A stretch of DNA of 32,452 nt from JBOFEH01 sp051650265 (GTDB lineage Bacteria; Bacillota; Clostridia; Lachnospirales; Cellulosilyticaceae), in the NCBI GenBank assembly GCA_051650265.1, contig JBOFIR010000219.1, positions 1 to 32,452 of the forward strand, written 5' to 3'. The position numbers and the translations under genes were made by a program. The notes under the pieces are model-generated. The model was not told the DNA's origin. It searched no databases and worked only from the letters and a program-made list of their open reading frames with translations. Positions 32,203 through 32,452 of the stretch are shown piece by piece; position 1 is the first letter of the stretch, and every line of letters starts with the position of its first letter.

Positions 32203-32452
32203 ATTTCTACCTCCTTATTAGCCGTTGATGTTTGTTGAGATTTCTTCTCTTTTGTTCCTTTACCTTCTAACAGATTCATAAGCTCAGGGAAGAATAATAG
32301 GATCATAATGCATACAAAGCCACAGGCACCTACTGTCATACCTTTTTTAGTCGTAAGAAAACTTGAAACATACCCTAGATAGGGGATCTGAAATGTTGCT
32401 TTCCCTACAATATTCTTGTAATACACAGGTGCTGCATCTACCGACTCATTGG
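32199..32452 (-). CDS. sipW: SipW-type signal peptidase I, 3' part (partial at window edge)
   Basis: Only the last 84 or so codons are inside the window; the frame is open to the right edge with no start. The residues NESVDAAPVYYKNIVGKATFQIPYLGY match the end of the catalytic domain of the SipW/archaeal-type signal peptidase I, where IGK...F.IPY.GY is typical. A C-terminal hydrophobic segment (about 20 residues: VGACGFVCIMILLFFPELM) and a charged tail of K, E, Q and S follow. The active-site serine and the partner histidine of SipW must lie outside. Its task is to process the SipW-type signal peptides of the four downstream genes. It overlaps the first of these by four bases. Confidence 0.85.
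   Translation of the reverse strand, partial: NESVDAAPVYYKNIVGKATFQIPYLGYVSSFLTTKKGMTVGACGFVCIMILLFFPELMNLLEGKGTKEKKSQQTSTANKEVEM

Overview
The window looks like chromosome from an anaerobic, spore-forming member of the Clostridia (Bacillota), most likely near Lachnospirales. The grounds are the sporulation genes (a YabG-type protease, a SipL-like SPOCS/LysM protein, a CotS-family coat kinase), strong AAGGAGG-type ribosome binding sites before almost every gene, AT-rich third positions, many short hairpin-plus-T-run terminators, and the yabG / sipL / ispE / GntR neighbourhood that I recall from clostridial genomes. The genus cannot be fixed from the sequence alone. I see no rRNA, tRNA, CRISPR array, insertion sequence or phage gene.

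Nearly everything is on the minus strand; only three genes run on the plus strand (a DUF4340 protein, a DUF1622 protein and a nupC-like transporter). Region 1 (1-4771): glycogen phosphorylase, then a LytTR response regulator/GHKL sensor kinase pair. Region 2 (4822-9534): ispE with a GntR/FCD regulator, the SipL-like protein, YabG and a small membrane protein. Region 3 (9535-17612): phospho-sugar mutase, a PEGA-domain membrane protein, a CotS-family protein, the plus-strand DUF4340 protein, CCA tRNA nucleotidyltransferase and an asparaginase. Region 4 (17666-24969): a nuclease/Fe-S helicase fusion of the DinG/XPD type, a four-helix membrane protein with its MarR regulator and a textbook operator, a stand-alone EutH-like permease, topoisomerase III and DUF1622. 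Region 5 (24972-27584): an orphan LuxR-type response regulator, the concentrative nucleoside transporter and a YfcE-like phosphodiesterase.

Region 6 (27659-32452) is the most interesting part. It holds the 3' end of a SipW-type signal peptidase, four secreted paralogues with SipW-type signal peptides (TasA/camelysin-like), a cell-wall-anchored protein with a proline-rich stalk and an LPQTG signal, and a class B sortase, all closely packed on one strand. Read together it is a self-contained export-and-anchor system, plausibly for a surface fibre or matrix: the dedicated peptidase matures the subunits and the dedicated sortase fixes an anchor protein to peptidoglycan. A strong hairpin inside the operon may set subunit ratios.

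Glycogen phosphorylase and the phospho-sugar mutase together would take glycogen to glucose-6-phosphate, although they lie about 7 kb apart and are separately transcribed. The sporulation genes are interleaved with housekeeping genes but are separated from them by terminators. Each terminator is placed directly after a gene, so transcription units can be read with fair confidence.
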